A DNA stretch of 64,000 nucleotides from Planctomycetota bacterium (lineage in GTDB: Bacteria > Planctomycetota > Phycisphaerae > Phycisphaerales > Phycisphaeraceae): positions 372,001 through 436,000 of the forward strand of contig JAIOPN010000014.1 of assembly GCA_021413865.1 (NCBI GenBank), in the 5' to 3' direction. Position 1 is the stretch's first letter. Every line of letters begins with the position of its first letter. Shown piece by piece: positions 37,806 through 46,716 of the stretch. Both the position numbers and the translations under genes were made by a program. The notes beneath the pieces were generated by a model. That model did not search any database. It was given only the letters and a program-made list of their open reading frames with translations, and was not told the origin of the DNA.

Positions 37806-38264
37806 ATGGACAAAGCCAAAGTCATCGACAAACTGAACCAGGCGGTCACTCTGGAGCTGACGGGGCTGCTGCAATACAACCAGTACGCGCAGGTTCTCGT
37901 GGGCCAGGACCGCAAGGTGTGGGAAGGGTTCTTCAAGGACAATTCCGACGAGGCGTTGGCGCATGCGCGGAAGTTCGCTTCGCGCGTCGTGTCGCTCGGC
38001 GGCGTGCCCAGCACCGAGACCCACCCCATCAAGCCGGCCACGATGCTGCACGAGATGCTGGAGCACAGCCTCGAGCACGAGCGGCACGCCATCACGGTCT
38101 ATGAAGAGGCGCTGACGCTCTGCCAGGACAACACCGCCTACCGCAACCTGCTCGAGGATCAGATCCAGACCGAGACCGACGACGCCGAGGAACTGGAGAA
38201 GTTCCTGGGCCAGGTGATCAGGCTCGCGGGGCACCACCACCGCCGGATGAGCAAGACGGCGTAG
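37806..38264 (+). CDS. Ferritin-like (bacterioferritin-type) four-helix protein
   Basis: The 152-residue protein starts at ATG with GAGGAG seven bases upstream. It has four long helices with the ferritin pattern: Glu in VTLELTGLLQYNQYAQ (~17), E-x-x-H in DEALAHARKFASR (~54), Glu in HERHAITVYEEAL (~96) and a final helix with TETDDAEELEKFLGQ (~130). The second E-x-x-H of bacterioferritins is E-x-x-D here, so the diiron site may be altered. It probably stores iron or handles oxidants. It is convergent with pgk, 16 bases between stops. Confidence 0.8.
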   Translation: MDKAKVIDKLNQAVTLELTGLLQYNQYAQVLVGQDRKVWEGFFKDNSDEALAHARKFASRVVSLGGVPSTETHPIKPATMLHEMLEHSLEHERHAITVYEEALTLCQDNTAYRNLLEDQIQTETDDAEELEKFLGQVIRLAGHHHRRMSKTA

Positions 38265-38280
38265 GCCATCGTGATACCGA

Positions 38281-39480
38281 TCATTTTTCGTCGAGCAGTT
38301 CCACCGACGCGAACTTCTTGCCCTCGAGCATCTCGAGGCTCGCGCCGCCGCCGGTGGAGACGTGGCTGACCTTATCCGCTAAACCGAACTCCTCGATCGC
38401 CGCCGCGCTGTCGCCGCCGCCGATGATCGTCACCGCGCCGCGCGACGTGGCATCGGCCACCGCCTGCGCGACCGCACGGGTGCCGGCGTCGAACGGCGGC
38501 ATCTCGAACACACCCATCGGCCCGTTCCATACCACCGTCCCCGCGCCCCTCAATTGATCCGCGAATAGCTTCATCGACTTGGGCCCGATGTCGAACCCGC
38601 CCCAGCCGTCGTCGATGTTGCCGCCCTCGAAGATGCGCTTGTTGCAGTCGGGTTTGAAGTCGTCGCCGCAGTGTGTATCGACGGGCAGCACGATCTTGCC
38701 CGCGCTCTTGGCGAGCATCTCCTTGGCCTGCGCGACAAAGTCTTTTTCGACCTTGCACGCGCCGGTCTTCTTGCCCTGCGCGAGGAAGAACGTATAGGCC
38801 ATCGCCCCGCCGATGAGGATTTTGTCCACGACGCCCAGGAGATTCGTGATCACGGGGATCTTGTCGGAGACCTTCGCCCCGCCGAGGATCGCGACGAACG
38901 GCCGCTTGGGTTTGGCGATCGCATCCGACAGGTAGCGGATTTCTTTCTCGACGAGGAACCCGACGACGCAGGGCTTGCCCACCTCCTTCAGCACCTTGGG
39001 CACGGCGTACATCGAGCCCTCCGTGCGGTGGCAGGTGCCGAACGCGTCGTTGCAGTAGGCGTCGCCGAACGCCGCGAGCTTCGTGGCGTAATCGGGCTCA
39101 CCTTTTTTCTCGCCCTTGTTGAAGCGCACGTTTTCGAGGAGCAGCACCTCACCATCCTTCAGCGCCGCGACCTTCGCCGACGCATCGGGGCCGACGGTGT
39201 CGCCAGCGAACGCGACCGGCTTGCCGAGCAACTCGCCGAGCCGGGCCGCGCAGGGCTGGAGGGTGAACTCCGGTTCGGGCCCCTTGCCCTCGGGCCGGCC
39301 CAGGTGGCTCATGAGGATCAGCCGCCCACCGCGGTCGGTCACGCTCCTGATCGACTCGACCGCCATGCGGATGCGGCGGTCGTCGGTGATCTTGCCCGCT
39401 TCGAGGGGCACGTTGAAATCGACGCGCATGAGCACGCGCTTGGAGCGCACGTCCACGTCGGCGATGGTTTTCTTGGCCAT
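38281..39480 (-). CDS. pgk: Phosphoglycerate kinase
   Basis: The 399-residue protein has all PGK hallmarks: the N-terminal RVDFNVPL near residue 19, [14 protein letters not shown] near 55, the hinge and nucleotide region [12 protein letters not shown] near 200, and the C-terminal [34 protein letters not shown]. It makes ATP from 1,3-bisphosphoglycerate in glycolysis. AGGAG precedes the ATG by seven bases. It is divergent to ygfZ with 60 bases between starts, and no gap or tpi gene is adjacent. Confidence 0.97.
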   Translation of the reverse strand: MAKKTIADVDVRSKRVLMRVDFNVPLEAGKITDDRRIRMAVESIRSVTDRGGRLILMSHLGRPEGKGPEPEFTLQPCAARLGELLGKPVAFAGDTVGPDASAKVAALKDGEVLLLENVRFNKGEKKGEPDYATKLAAFGDAYCNDAFGTCHRTEGSMYAVPKVLKEVGKPCVVGFLVEKEIRYLSDAIAKPKRPFVAILGGAKVSDKIPVITNLLGVVDKILIGGAMAYTFFLAQGKKTGACKVEKDFVAQAKEMLAKSAGKIVLPVDTHCGDDFKPDCNKRIFEGGNIDDGWGGFDIGPKSMKLFADQLRGAGTVVWNGPMGVFEMPPFDAGTRAVAQAVADATSRGAVTIIGGGDSAAAIEEFGLADKVSHVSTGGGASLEMLEGKKFASVELLDEK

Positions 39481-39540
39481 GTTGAAGGTCTCCTGCCCGG
39501 GTCGCGGGACTTCGGGGAGGGGACATCATAAGATCGCACC

Positions 39541-40728
39541 ATGAGCGTCACCACCACGCTGCGGCAGATGCAGGAGCAGGCCGGGGCCTCGTTCGTTCCC
39601 TACGGCCCGGCGGGCGGCGGCGCGGTCGAGATGGTCGAGACCTTCGGCTTTTACGAGGGGGAGTACGCGGCGATCCGGCGCGGCGTGGGCCTGCTACACA
39701 TGCCCCAGCGCGGCGTGCTGCGTTTCACGGGCAAGGACCGCGCCGAGTTCCTCCACGCCATGCTCACGCAGGACATCAGGGGCATGACCGGCGGCGCGAC
39801 GCGGCGCGGCTTCCAGCTCAACTCCCACGGCCGCATCGTGGCCGACGTCATCATCCACCACGGCGACCTCGACACCTGGCTGGAGCTCGACGCGATCGAC
39901 ATCCCCGCGCTCAAGGCACTGCTCGAAGGCCGGCTGTTCAGCGAGGAGGTCGTGATCGAGGACTGGTCGGAGCGTTACACGGCCGTCTCGCTGCACGGGC
40001 CGGCGGTGCTCCCGCTGCTGCGACGCGTCATCGCGGAAGACCCGGCGAAGATGATCGACATGCCGGGTACGCACCACGTACTGACGCTGAACGGCCAATA
40101 CGTCACCGCCTACCGCTGGGACGAGTGCGGCGTCACCGGCGTGCGTCTGCTCATCCCGCGGGAACACGAAGCGGAGCTCGTGCAGGCGCTGGCCGCACCG
40201 CTGGGCGGGCTCAACCCGGAGCCCGCGCCGACATCACCCGAAGAGAAACCCGGCGAACAAAAAATCCGCGGCCGGGGGATCGGCTGGCTGGCGTTCAACA
40301 CGGCTCGCATCGAGGCGGGGTCGCCGCTCTTCCACATCGACTTCGGCCCCGACACGCTGCCGCACGAGACGGGCATCCTCGCCGCGACGGCGAGCTTCAC
40401 CAAGGGGTGCTACCTCGGGCAGGAGATCGTCGCCCGCATGCAGAACCTGGGCCACCCGAAGAAGGTGCTCGTGGGGCTGAAGTTCGAGGACGACCGGCTG
40501 CCGATCGCCGGGGCGCAGGTGTTCGAGCCGGCGGAGGCGGCGGGTGTTTCGGGAACGGTGATCGGCGGGGTGACGAGCTCCACGCTGGCGCCGATGCTCG
40601 GGGGCAAGGCGGTCGCGCTGGCGATGATGAAGTGGGGCAAGCACCGCGCGGGCACGAGGGCGGCCGTACCCGCCGAGGGCGGCATGGCCCCGGCGGTGGT
40701 GCAGGGTTTGTCATTTCTCAACGGGTGA
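39541..40728 (+). CDS. ygfZ: YgfZ/GcvT-family folate-binding protein
   Basis: The 395-residue protein has the aminomethyltransferase-like fold. The N-terminal FTGKDRAEFLHAMLTQDI (~57) and the YgfZ signature ATASFTKGCYLGQEIVARMQNLG, with its K-G-C-Y-x-G-Q-E core (~287), are both clear. The Cys in this motif is required in YgfZ. YgfZ helps keep certain iron-sulfur enzymes active in a folate-dependent way. That fits the Isc genes elsewhere in the window, although they are 7 kb away. It is divergent from pgk. A true glycine-cleavage T protein is less likely because of the signature. Confidence 0.88.
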   Translation: MSVTTTLRQMQEQAGASFVPYGPAGGGAVEMVETFGFYEGEYAAIRRGVGLLHMPQRGVLRFTGKDRAEFLHAMLTQDIRGMTGGATRRGFQLNSHGRIVADVIIHHGDLDTWLELDAIDIPALKALLEGRLFSEEVVIEDWSERYTAVSLHGPAVLPLLRRVIAEDPAKMIDMPGTHHVLTLNGQYVTAYRWDECGVTGVRLLIPREHEAELVQALAAPLGGLNPEPAPTSPEEKPGEQKIRGRGIGWLAFNTARIEAGSPLFHIDFGPDTLPHETGILAATASFTKGCYLGQEIVARMQNLGHPKKVLVGLKFEDDRLPIAGAQVFEPAEAAGVSGTVIGGVTSSTLAPMLGGKAVALAMMKWGKHRAGTRAAVPAEGGMAPAVVQGLSFLNG

Positions 40729-40948
40729 GCGCGGCACCGGGATTACGGGTGGCCCCGACAAAAACCGGTGGTACTCTTGCCGGTGATCTCGCCTCTCGTC
40801 TGCACTTGCGGGGTACGGTCCGTTTGTAACGCCTGTAACGCCGGGGCGGAATGATTCCGTCTCAATTTACCGGCGCGTTACCAAGTGCCCTCCATGTACC
40901 GCCGATAAGAATGGTTGGAGGCATCCTCTTCTGAAAAGAGAGAGCGCC

Positions 40949-41305
40949 ATGCTCAGCCAGAAACCGCAGTTGGAACAGACGAACAACGTCGTCGTGGCCG
41001 CGATCCCCTCGCGCGAGCTGTCGGCCGAGATGATGCAGGAGCTCGTCGAGGAGCTCATGCAGCGCATGCGGTGCGACAACGCGCAGCACTTCGTCCTGGA
41101 CCTGCGCGAGGTCGAGTACATCGCCTCGAGCTGCATCGGCGTGCTGGTGGGCTTCCTGCAGGACCTCGAGCACGTGCGCGGCCGCATCGGCCTGGCGCGC
41201 TGCCAGCCCAACGTGCTCTTCCTCTTCAAGGTGACCCGCCTGGACTCGGTCTTCCACCTCTTCGATGACGTGGAGACCGCCAAGGCGCAGATCGCGCGGC
41301 AGTAA
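40949..41305 (+). CDS. STAS-domain protein (anti-anti-sigma factor type)
   Basis: The 118-residue protein is one STAS domain (residues ~10-115). The switch region is HFVLDLREVEYIASSCIGVLVGFLQDL near residue 50, where one of the Ser in ASSCIG is the likely phosphorylation site. LARCQPNVLFLFKVTRLDSVFHLFDD completes the fold. Such proteins are partners of serine kinases and PP2C phosphatases; the RsbU-like phosphatase at 1-924 could act on one of this class. No anti-sigma kinase or sigma factor is adjacent. It is preceded by a purine-rich AGAGAG ribosome-binding site. The stretch 40729-40948 before it holds no gene. Confidence 0.85.
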   Translation: MLSQKPQLEQTNNVVVAAIPSRELSAEMMQELVEELMQRMRCDNAQHFVLDLREVEYIASSCIGVLVGFLQDLEHVRGRIGLARCQPNVLFLFKVTRLDSVFHLFDDVETAKAQIARQ

Positions 41306-41353
41306 CGGCTCCGGCCCGTGACCCCGGCTCTCACTGTGATTCACCGGGATAAA

Positions 41354-41492
41354 AGCGGTAGGGTACGTGGAGCGCAGCGCAATGCACCACTCCCGTGCCC
41401 GATTGCGCGGACCATGTCGGCTTGCCGGTGATGGCCGGTGATACCGGCGATGGTAATGGTGCGTTGCGCTGCGCTCCACGCACCCTACCGCT
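41354..41492. repeat. Large inverted repeat, GTAGGGT family variant
   Basis: Left arm 41354-41389 (AGCGGTAGGGTACGTGGAGC...) and right arm 41457-41492 are complementary over 36 bases with two mismatches; the spacer is 67 bases. The right arm ends at the TATACT that precedes aroC. Confidence 0.9.
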
Positions 41493-41503
41493 ATACTTTC
41501 CCC

Positions 41504-42589
41504 ATGCCCGGCAACTCCTTCGGTCAACTCTTCCGCATCACCACCGCAGGCGAGAGCCACGGCCCGGCGAACGTCGTCATCATCGACGGCATGCCCGCCG
41601 GCATCCCGCTCTCCGTGGACGACCTGCAGCCCGACCTGGACCGCCGCCGGCCCGGGCAATCGAAGATCACCACGCAGCGTAAAGAGGCCGACACCCCCGA
41701 GATCCTCTCGGGCGTCTTCGAGGGCAAGACCACCGGCACCTCCATCGCCATCCTCATCCGCAACGAGGACCAGCGGTCGAAGGACTACGGCGACATCAAG
41801 GAGAAGTACCGCCCCGGCCACGCCGACTACACCTTCGACGCCAAGTACGGCTTCCGCGATTACCGCGGCGGCGGCCGCTCCTCGGCGCGCGAGACAACCG
41901 TCCGCGTCGCCGCCGGCGCAGTCGCCAAGAAGCTCCTGCACACGCTGCACGGCGTGCGCATCGTCGGCTACGTCAAACAGGTCGGCGCGATCGTCGCCGA
42001 CGTGCCCGACCCCGCGGCCGTCACGCTCGAACAGGTCGAGTCGAACATCATCCGCTGCCCCGACGCGAAAAAGGCGGACGAGATGATCGCCCTGATCGAG
42101 AAGGTGCGCTCGGAGATGGACTCGATCGGCGGCACGGCCGAGGTCGTCGCGACGGGCGTTCCCGCGGGCTGGGGCGAGCCGGTCTTCGACAAGCTCAAGG
42201 CCGACCTGGGCAAGGCGATGTTCACCCTGCCCGCGGTGCTGGGCGTGGAGTACGGCGTGGGCTTCGGCTGCGCCACGCTCCGCGGCTCGCAGAACAACGA
42301 CATCTTCACCGCCAAGCAGTCGCACATTTCGACCAAGAGCAACCGCCACGGCGGGATGCTCGGCGGCATCTCCTCGGGCATGCCCATCGTCCTCCGCTGC
42401 GCGGTGAAGCCCACCAGCTCGATCCCGCTCGAACAGCCCACGGTGACGAGCAAGGGCGAGCCGACGACGATCGCCACCAAGGGGAGGCACGACCCCTGCC
42501 TGTTGCCGCGCTTCGTCCCCATGGCCGAGGCGATGATGGCGATCGTGCTGGCGGACCACTGCCTCCGCCAGCGCGCGACGCGCGGGTGA
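41504..42589 (+). CDS. aroC: Chorismate synthase
   Basis: The 361-residue protein starts [21 protein letters not shown], a near-universal chorismate synthase N-terminus. The conserved regions [14 protein letters not shown] (~47), [24 protein letters not shown] (~124), [29 protein letters not shown] (~280) and [18 protein letters not shown] (~327) are complete. It makes chorismate, the branch point for aromatic amino acids. The ATG is only six bases after a TATACT box, so the message may be leaderless. A large inverted repeat sits directly upstream. There is no strong ribosome-binding site. Confidence 0.96.
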   Translation: MPGNSFGQLFRITTAGESHGPANVVIIDGMPAGIPLSVDDLQPDLDRRRPGQSKITTQRKEADTPEILSGVFEGKTTGTSIAILIRNEDQRSKDYGDIKEKYRPGHADYTFDAKYGFRDYRGGGRSSARETTVRVAAGAVAKKLLHTLHGVRIVGYVKQVGAIVADVPDPAAVTLEQVESNIIRCPDAKKADEMIALIEKVRSEMDSIGGTAEVVATGVPAGWGEPVFDKLKADLGKAMFTLPAVLGVEYGVGFGCATLRGSQNNDIFTAKQSHISTKSNRHGGMLGGISSGMPIVLRCAVKPTSSIPLEQPTVTSKGEPTTIATKGRHDPCLLPRFVPMAEAMMAIVLADHCLRQRATRG

Positions 42590-42594
42590 TTCTG

Positions 42595-42615
42595 TAGGGT
42601 GCGCTTCAGCGCACC
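42595..42615. repeat. GTAGGGTGCGC palindrome, left of the pectate-lyase-fold gene
   Basis: GTA then GGTGCGC, TTCA, GCGCACC: a 7-bp stem with 4-base loop. A related sequence in inverted orientation (GTGCGCTGAAGCGCGTCCTACC) lies at 44154-44175, so the gene between them is bracketed. Confidence 0.7.
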
Positions 42616-42641
42616 ATCGAGAATTGCCCAGGAATAATCCG

Positions 42642-44150
42642 GTGAAATACAACCGATTGCTCGCCCTTGTTATCTGCATTCTCTGCGGTCACCTCGCCTC
42701 GGCGGCGGAGTTCTCCGACCTCTGGGGTGAGAGCGGCGAGCGGTGGAGCCCACGGAGCCGGCTGCCGGATTTTTCCCATGCCGGCTACCACAACGGCGAG
42801 CAGGCCCCGCCAAACATCGCGCCCGGCGTGAGTGTGAAGACGTTTGGCGCGACAGGCGACGGCGTCACCGACGACACGCAGGCGTTTCTCGACGCGCTGG
42901 CGGCCGTCAAGAGCGGCGCCGTCGAGGTGCCGCCGGGGCGGTACAAGATCACGAAGATCCTGGAGATCGCGCGCCCCGGCGTGGTGCTGCGCGGGGCGGG
43001 GCCGGACAAGAGCGTGCTGTTCTTCCCGGTACCGCTCAGCGATATCAAGCCCGACTGGGGCGCGACCACCGACGGGAAACGCACCTCCAACTATTCGTGG
43101 AGCGGCGGGTTCGTCTGGTTCAGAGGCAGCCTGCGCGAGCGCCCGCTGACCGCCGTGACCGCCGCCGCCGACCGCGGGGACGACGTGCTGACCGTCGTCT
43201 CCGTCGCTGAACTCCAACCGGGCCAGCGCGTCGAGATTTACCAGAGCGACACGCCGGACAACTCACTGGCGGACCATCTCTACTCCGGCGATGGCGGCGG
43301 TCTGGATCAACTGAAAGGGACCGCCCGAGTCACACTCGTGTGTCGCGTGACGAAGATCACGGGCCAGCAGGTCCACTTCGATCGGCCGCTGCGGTGGGAT
43401 GTCCAGCTCCGGTGGAAGCCGCAGATTCGCGGCTTCGATCCGACCGTGACCGAGGCCGGGGTGGAGAACCTCTGTTTCGAGTTTCCCGACACGCCGTACC
43501 CGGGCCACTTCGCCGAGCTGGGCTACAACGCAGTCGCCATGAACGGCGTGGCCGACTGCTGGGCACGCAACCTCCGCATCGTCAACGCCGACAGCGGGCT
43601 GTTTCTCAACGGCTATTTCTGCACCGCGCAGGGGATCGTGTTCGAGTCGGCGCGCCGGCCCGACGGCAGCGGTGCCACCGGGCATCACGGCGTGAGTTTC
43701 TACGGCAGCGACAACCTGTTCACCGGCTTCGATATCCGCACGCAGTTCCTCCACGACATCACCGTGGATGGCGGCGGCGCCGGCAACGTGAGCTCAAATG
43801 GCAAGGGCGTCGATCTCTGCTTCGACCACCACAGGCACGCGTGCTCGGAAAATCTCTTCGTCAACCTGGACATCGGCGCCGGCACGCACCTCTGGCGGCA
43901 CGGCGGCGGCCGCGACCTGGGCAAGGCCTGCGCCGCGCGCGGCACGTTCTGGAACATCCGCGCCAAACAGCCGCAGACGTACCCACCCGCGTCGTACGGC
44001 CCGCCGTCGATGAACTTCGTGGCCGTGCAAACCGTCGATCCCTCCGTGAAGGAGGCGGCCGGGAAATGGTTCGAGGCTATTGCACCGGCGGACGTGGTCC
44101 CGCAGGACATCCATCAGGCGCAGCTTGTGCGTCGCCTGGCCAGGAAGTGA
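42642..44150 (+). CDS. Exported right-handed beta-helix protein (pectate lyase superfamily)
   Basis: The 502-residue protein starts with GTG at 42642 (AGGA eight bases before) and a signal peptide (KYNRLLALVICILCGHLASA, cleavage before AEFS). The pectate-lyase-3 signature VKTFGATGDGVTDDTQAFLDAL is at ~68-90. Repeated parallel-helix rungs follow (GVVLRGAGPDKSVLFFP, GVENLCFEF, ADCWARNLRIVNADSGLFLNG, DNLFTGFDIRTQFLHDITVDG). Proteins like it cleave or bind uronic-acid-rich polysaccharides or act as glycosidases (GH55/GH28-like). The catalytic residues are not assigned. It is bracketed by small palindromes. Confidence 0.82.
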   Translation: MKYNRLLALVICILCGHLASAAEFSDLWGESGERWSPRSRLPDFSHAGYHNGEQAPPNIAPGVSVKTFGATGDGVTDDTQAFLDALAAVKSGAVEVPPGRYKITKILEIARPGVVLRGAGPDKSVLFFPVPLSDIKPDWGATTDGKRTSNYSWSGGFVWFRGSLRERPLTAVTAAADRGDDVLTVVSVAELQPGQRVEIYQSDTPDNSLADHLYSGDGGGLDQLKGTARVTLVCRVTKITGQQVHFDRPLRWDVQLRWKPQIRGFDPTVTEAGVENLCFEFPDTPYPGHFAELGYNAVAMNGVADCWARNLRIVNADSGLFLNGYFCTAQGIVFESARRPDGSGATGHHGVSFYGSDNLFTGFDIRTQFLHDITVDGGGAGNVSSNGKGVDLCFDHHRHACSENLFVNLDIGAGTHLWRHGGGRDLGKACAARGTFWNIRAKQPQTYPPASYGPPSMNFVAVQTVDPSVKEAAGKWFEAIAPADVVPQDIHQAQLVRRLARK

Positions 44151-44153
44151 CCG

Positions 44154-44217
44154 TGCGCTGAAGCGCGTCCTACCTAAGAAGACCCCGACCCTTCGTGGAC
44201 TCAGGATCGGGCTTGGA
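44154..44217. repeat. Palindrome half plus AAGACCCC repeat, copy 2
   Basis: GTGCGCTGAAGCGC...CTACC (44154-44175) followed by GAAGACCCCGACCCTTCG and ...ATCGGGCTTGG (44178-44217), the latter matching copies at 18870 and 45089. Confidence 0.65.
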
Positions 44218-44233
44218 TTTTAAGAAGAGAAGA

Positions 44234-45034
44234 TCAGCCGTAACTGCCTGCCGGCTTCTGCTCCGGCTGCAGCGCGGCCTGCGCGGCGCGGTAGCGGGTC
44301 CACTCCTCGCCGTGCGGGCAGAGCTGGCCGTTGTGGCGCAGGCCGGCGTGGACCAGCGTGAGCGTGGCGGCGGGCTCGTTGAAGGTCTCGACCCAGTGCG
44401 GCGTGGTGACGGCGTTCCAGAGCATGGTGCCGGGGGTCTGCACGAGGGTGTAGGTGTCCGCGGCGGTGATGGCCTGGGGTTTTTTCATCCCCTTGAGCTC
44501 GCACTTGCCGCGCAGCTCGTGCGTGGTCCAGCGGTCGGGGTCTTTCAGGCCGTGGAAATGTTTCGTGCCGTAGCGCTGCCACGCGAGCTGGTGCGTGTAG
44601 TCCATGTGGTACTGCGTGGCGGAGTTGGGGCCGGAGACGAAGAGGATGGGGAAGATGTTCTCGAAGGTGAAGCCGTTGGCGGTGAGGCGGTCGCGCCAAG
44701 GCTGGACCCAGCGCTCCTCGATGCCATGAAACACCTGGCCCGGCGCGCCCAGCGCGGCGGCGATCTTGAAATGGGCGAGCACGAACGGCCGCTCGAAGAG
44801 TTTTTCCAGCGGCATGGTGCGGGCGTCGGCGATCTGTTCGAGGACGAACTCGTCCTGCTTGGCGCCGGTGCGGAAGATGACGCCCTCGCTCTTGCGGACC
44901 TCGTCCACGAGCTGGTCGATGGGCGGCAGGTCGAAGTGGAAGAAGTCCACCAGCTCGCCGGCCATGAGGAAGTTGAAGACGCCGCCCCAGCGGTCGGCGA
45001 AGTCGGTCCAGGTTGTCGAGGGGCGGGGGTCCAT
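44234..45034 (-). CDS. Cupin/JmjC-like Fe(II)-2OG oxygenase-fold protein
   Basis: The 266-residue protein has the H-x-D iron motif in NSATQYHMDYTHQLAWQRYG (~140). Downstream, TMLWNAVTTPHWVETF holds the likely distal His. The N-terminal region (FADRWGGVFNFLMAGELVDFFHF) is helical. The pattern resembles small JmjC/cupin_8-type hydroxylases that modify proteins or tRNA; the target is unknown. It shares the metal-site logic with the PhyH proteins at 18013 and 56150 but not their sequence. A CCAGAGT half-element sits just upstream of the start. Confidence 0.65.
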   Translation of the reverse strand: MDPRPSTTWTDFADRWGGVFNFLMAGELVDFFHFDLPPIDQLVDEVRKSEGVIFRTGAKQDEFVLEQIADARTMPLEKLFERPFVLAHFKIAAALGAPGQVFHGIEERWVQPWRDRLTANGFTFENIFPILFVSGPNSATQYHMDYTHQLAWQRYGTKHFHGLKDPDRWTTHELRGKCELKGMKKPQAITAADTYTLVQTPGTMLWNAVTTPHWVETFNEPAATLTLVHAGLRHNGQLCPHGEEWTRYRAAQAALQPEQKPAGSYG

Positions 45035-45035
45035 G

Positions 45036-45129
45036 AATAGTCCAGAGTCCCGAGTCCGGGGTCCAGAGTCAAGAGGGAGAAGAAGGGAGAAGACCCCGAC
45101 GCTTCGGAGGACCTCAGCATCGGGCGTGG
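45036..45129 (+). repeat. CCAGAGT half-element (copy 4) joined to AAGACCCC repeat, copy 3
   Basis: AATAGTCCAGAGTCCCGAGT and two more degenerate units (45036-45071), without the opposite arm, then GAAGACCCCGACGCTTCGG and ...ATCGGGCGTGG (45089-45129). Confidence 0.75.
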
Positions 45130-45153
45130 TTTTTGCCCTTCCTTAAAACCATA

Positions 45154-45187
45154 GAAGCCCGCGGACGGAGCAGGTCCGGCGGGCTTC
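45154..45187 (-). terminator. Terminator of lexA
   Basis: GAAGCCCGC and GCGGGCTTC with an inner GGAC/GTCC pair; read leftward it is followed by TATGGTTTTAA. It lies 24 bases after the lexA stop. Confidence 0.8.
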
Positions 45188-45210
45188 AGTGGCTTGGGTG
45201 GCTTGATGGG

Positions 45211-45831
45211 TCAGTTGAGGTAATTACGTACGACGCCCACGACGATCCCCTGCACCTGGCAGTTGTCCACGATGATGGGTTCGTATTTCTCGTTGGCGGG
45301 CTGGAGGCGGACGTGGCCGCTCTCTTTATAGAACTTCTTGAGGGTCGCCTCGCCGGAGTCGAGCAGGGCGACGACGGTTTGGCCGTTGCGGGCGGTGGCC
45401 TGCTGGCGGCAGATGACGTAATCCCCCTCGGCGATGTGCTCATCGATCATCGAGTCGCCGCGGACGCGGAGGGCGAACATGCTGCCCGAGCCGGCGGGCG
45501 GGACGAAGAGGCCTTCGAGGTCGAGGGTCTGTCGGTCTTCGACGGCCTCGATGGGGTGGCCGGCGGCGATGGTGCCGACCAGGGGGATGCGGGTGTTGCG
45601 TTCCTCGTCGGGGAGCTGGACGTCGGGGCTAAGCTCCAAAGAGCGAGCCTTGTTGGGCTGCCGCACGAGCGCGCCCTTCTTGATGAGCGCCTCGATGTGC
45701 TCGAAGATCGTGACCTTGCTCACGCCCAGCTCGTCCGCCAATTCCTGCATAGTTGGCGAATAACCGCGTGCCACGCGCAGGTCGCGTATCCGGGTCAGGA
45801 TGTGCATCTGTTTGGGTGTCAGGTTGAGCAT
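45211..45831 (-). CDS. lexA: SOS-response repressor LexA
   Basis: The 206-residue protein has an N-terminal winged helix (1-65; MLNLTPKQMHILTRIRDLRVARGYSPT, ELADELGVSKVTIFEHIEAL). The C-terminal peptidase domain has self-cleavage site Ala90-Gly91 (TIAAGHPIE), catalytic Ser127 in RGDSMID and Lys165 in EATLKKF. It represses DNA-damage genes until RecA triggers cleavage. The recognition helix (VSKVTIFEHIEAL) differs from the E. coli one, so the operator will differ too. The start at 45831 lies inside a larger leftward ORF (45629-46366). A terminator follows. It likely shares the promoter at 46497-46525. Confidence 0.95.
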   Translation of the reverse strand: MLNLTPKQMHILTRIRDLRVARGYSPTMQELADELGVSKVTIFEHIEALIKKGALVRQPNKARSLELSPDVQLPDEERNTRIPLVGTIAAGHPIEAVEDRQTLDLEGLFVPPAGSGSMFALRVRGDSMIDEHIAEGDYVICRQQATARNGQTVVALLDSGEATLKKFYKESGHVRLQPANEKYEPIIVDNCQVQGIVVGVVRNYLN

Positions 45832-46366
45832 GGCGGGCTTCCGTTTCGAGGTCGGTGGTGAGTGCGGCGGTGGAGGCGGAGACATTTACTGAACGGTTGG
45901 GACGCAGGGCGGCGATGCGCTGGCTGGCGGGCGGCTCATGGGCCGCCAGGGGGAGCGTCTCGCGCAGCACCCGCGCCAATTCGGCCAGCGCCCGGTGCTG
46001 GGCGTAGAGCCAGGTCTCGACCGCCCCGAGCATCGCGGCCATCGAGTGCCGGTCCGCCAGGCGGGCCTTGGGCGATTCGGCGGCGACCGGCTCGTAGAGA
46101 CCCGTCGTCGCGGTGGTGCTGGTGTGCTCGAAGGTGTCCCGCTCGCGTGGCTTGGCCAAGCCCGAGAGCGCGATGCCCTGGGCCTGCCTGCCCGGACGGC
46201 GGCGGGGCATCCGCCCATAACCAGCGAAGCTGCCGGCCGTCTCCGTGTCCGGCTGCTGGCCGAGAGTTGAACCGATGGATTGCGACTCGACCAGCGAACG
46301 GCCTTTGATGTCCACCCGGGTTACAAAGTCGCCGCCGGGTCCGAGCATGACAAGGGGGTTGGCCAT
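45629..46366 (-). CDS. Unknown protein ORF overlapping the start of lexA
   Basis: The 245-residue frame starts at an ATG (46366) with GGAGAG six bases upstream and continues 203 bases into lexA in another reading frame. The N-terminal part (MANPLVMLGPGGDFVTRVDIKGRSLVES) and an amphipathic helix (~115-145, HSMAAMLGAVETWLYAQHRALAELARVL) look protein-like. Residues after ~185 (TQTDAHPDPDTRPARG and onwards, inside lexA) look low-complexity and may be a fortuitous extension. No family was recognised. The good ribosome-binding site and strong promoter ahead argue that it is translated, possibly to couple translation to lexA. Confidence 0.5.
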   Translation of the reverse strand: MANPLVMLGPGGDFVTRVDIKGRSLVESQSIGSTLGQQPDTETAGSFAGYGRMPRRRPGRQAQGIALSGLAKPRERDTFEHTSTTATTGLYEPVAAESPKARLADRHSMAAMLGAVETWLYAQHRALAELARVLRETLPLAAHEPPASQRIAALRPNRSVNVSASTAALTTDLETEARHAQPDTQTDAHPDPDTRPARGTRLFANYAGIGGRAGREQGHDLRAHRGAHQEGRARAAAQQGSLFGA

Positions 46367-46496
46367 GGGGTTCTCTCCGTAGGGGTCTGCCGTCCGCTCC
46401 ACCCCAACCTGTTGGGGTAAGCCCCGTCTCGACGCCTTCTGTTTCGACGATCCCCATAGGCCACCTTGAAACTTTCAGCACCAATCTGTACGGTTC

Positions 46497-46525
46497 ACGT
46501 TAGCATAATATCGACCGAACGTCAA
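46497..46525 (-). promoter_or_regulatory. Promoter of the lexA operon
   Basis: On the minus strand TTGACG (46520-46525), a 17-base spacer and TAACGT (46497-46502). GTTC and GAAC half-sites flank the spacer, a possible but unproven LexA site. Confidence 0.65.
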
Positions 46526-46638
46526 GGGTTTCTGTAATTGCCGTTTCAAACAGGCATTGTGACGTAGCTCCTGTGTTGTTAGGTATTTGAACACATGTCT
46601 GGTTATGGGGTCTTGATGGACGGATTGAAATTGATTGC

Positions 46639-46716
46639 TGGGGCGGGCGTCCCGCCTGTCGTCGGCCTTCCGAGGCCGGATTCAAAGAGGAAGAGAGAGG
46701 CGGGACGCCCGCCCCA
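46639..46716. repeat. GGGGCAGGCG palindromic element, copy 4
   Basis: A perfect 19-bp inverted repeat: TGGGGCGGGCGTCCCGCCT at 46639-46657 and its complement at 46698-46716; the spacer contains a smaller hairpin GGCCTTCCGAGGCC. Confidence 0.92.

Noticed and set aside
39541-40728. Glycine cleavage T protein (GcvT)
   Set aside because: The K-G-C-Y-x-G-Q-E motif is the YgfZ signature, and no gcvH or gcvP is adjacent.
46492-46520. A LexA operator made of GTTC and GAAC
   Set aside because: Only four-base half-sites 20 bases apart, in inverted order compared with known LexA boxes; too weak to list.
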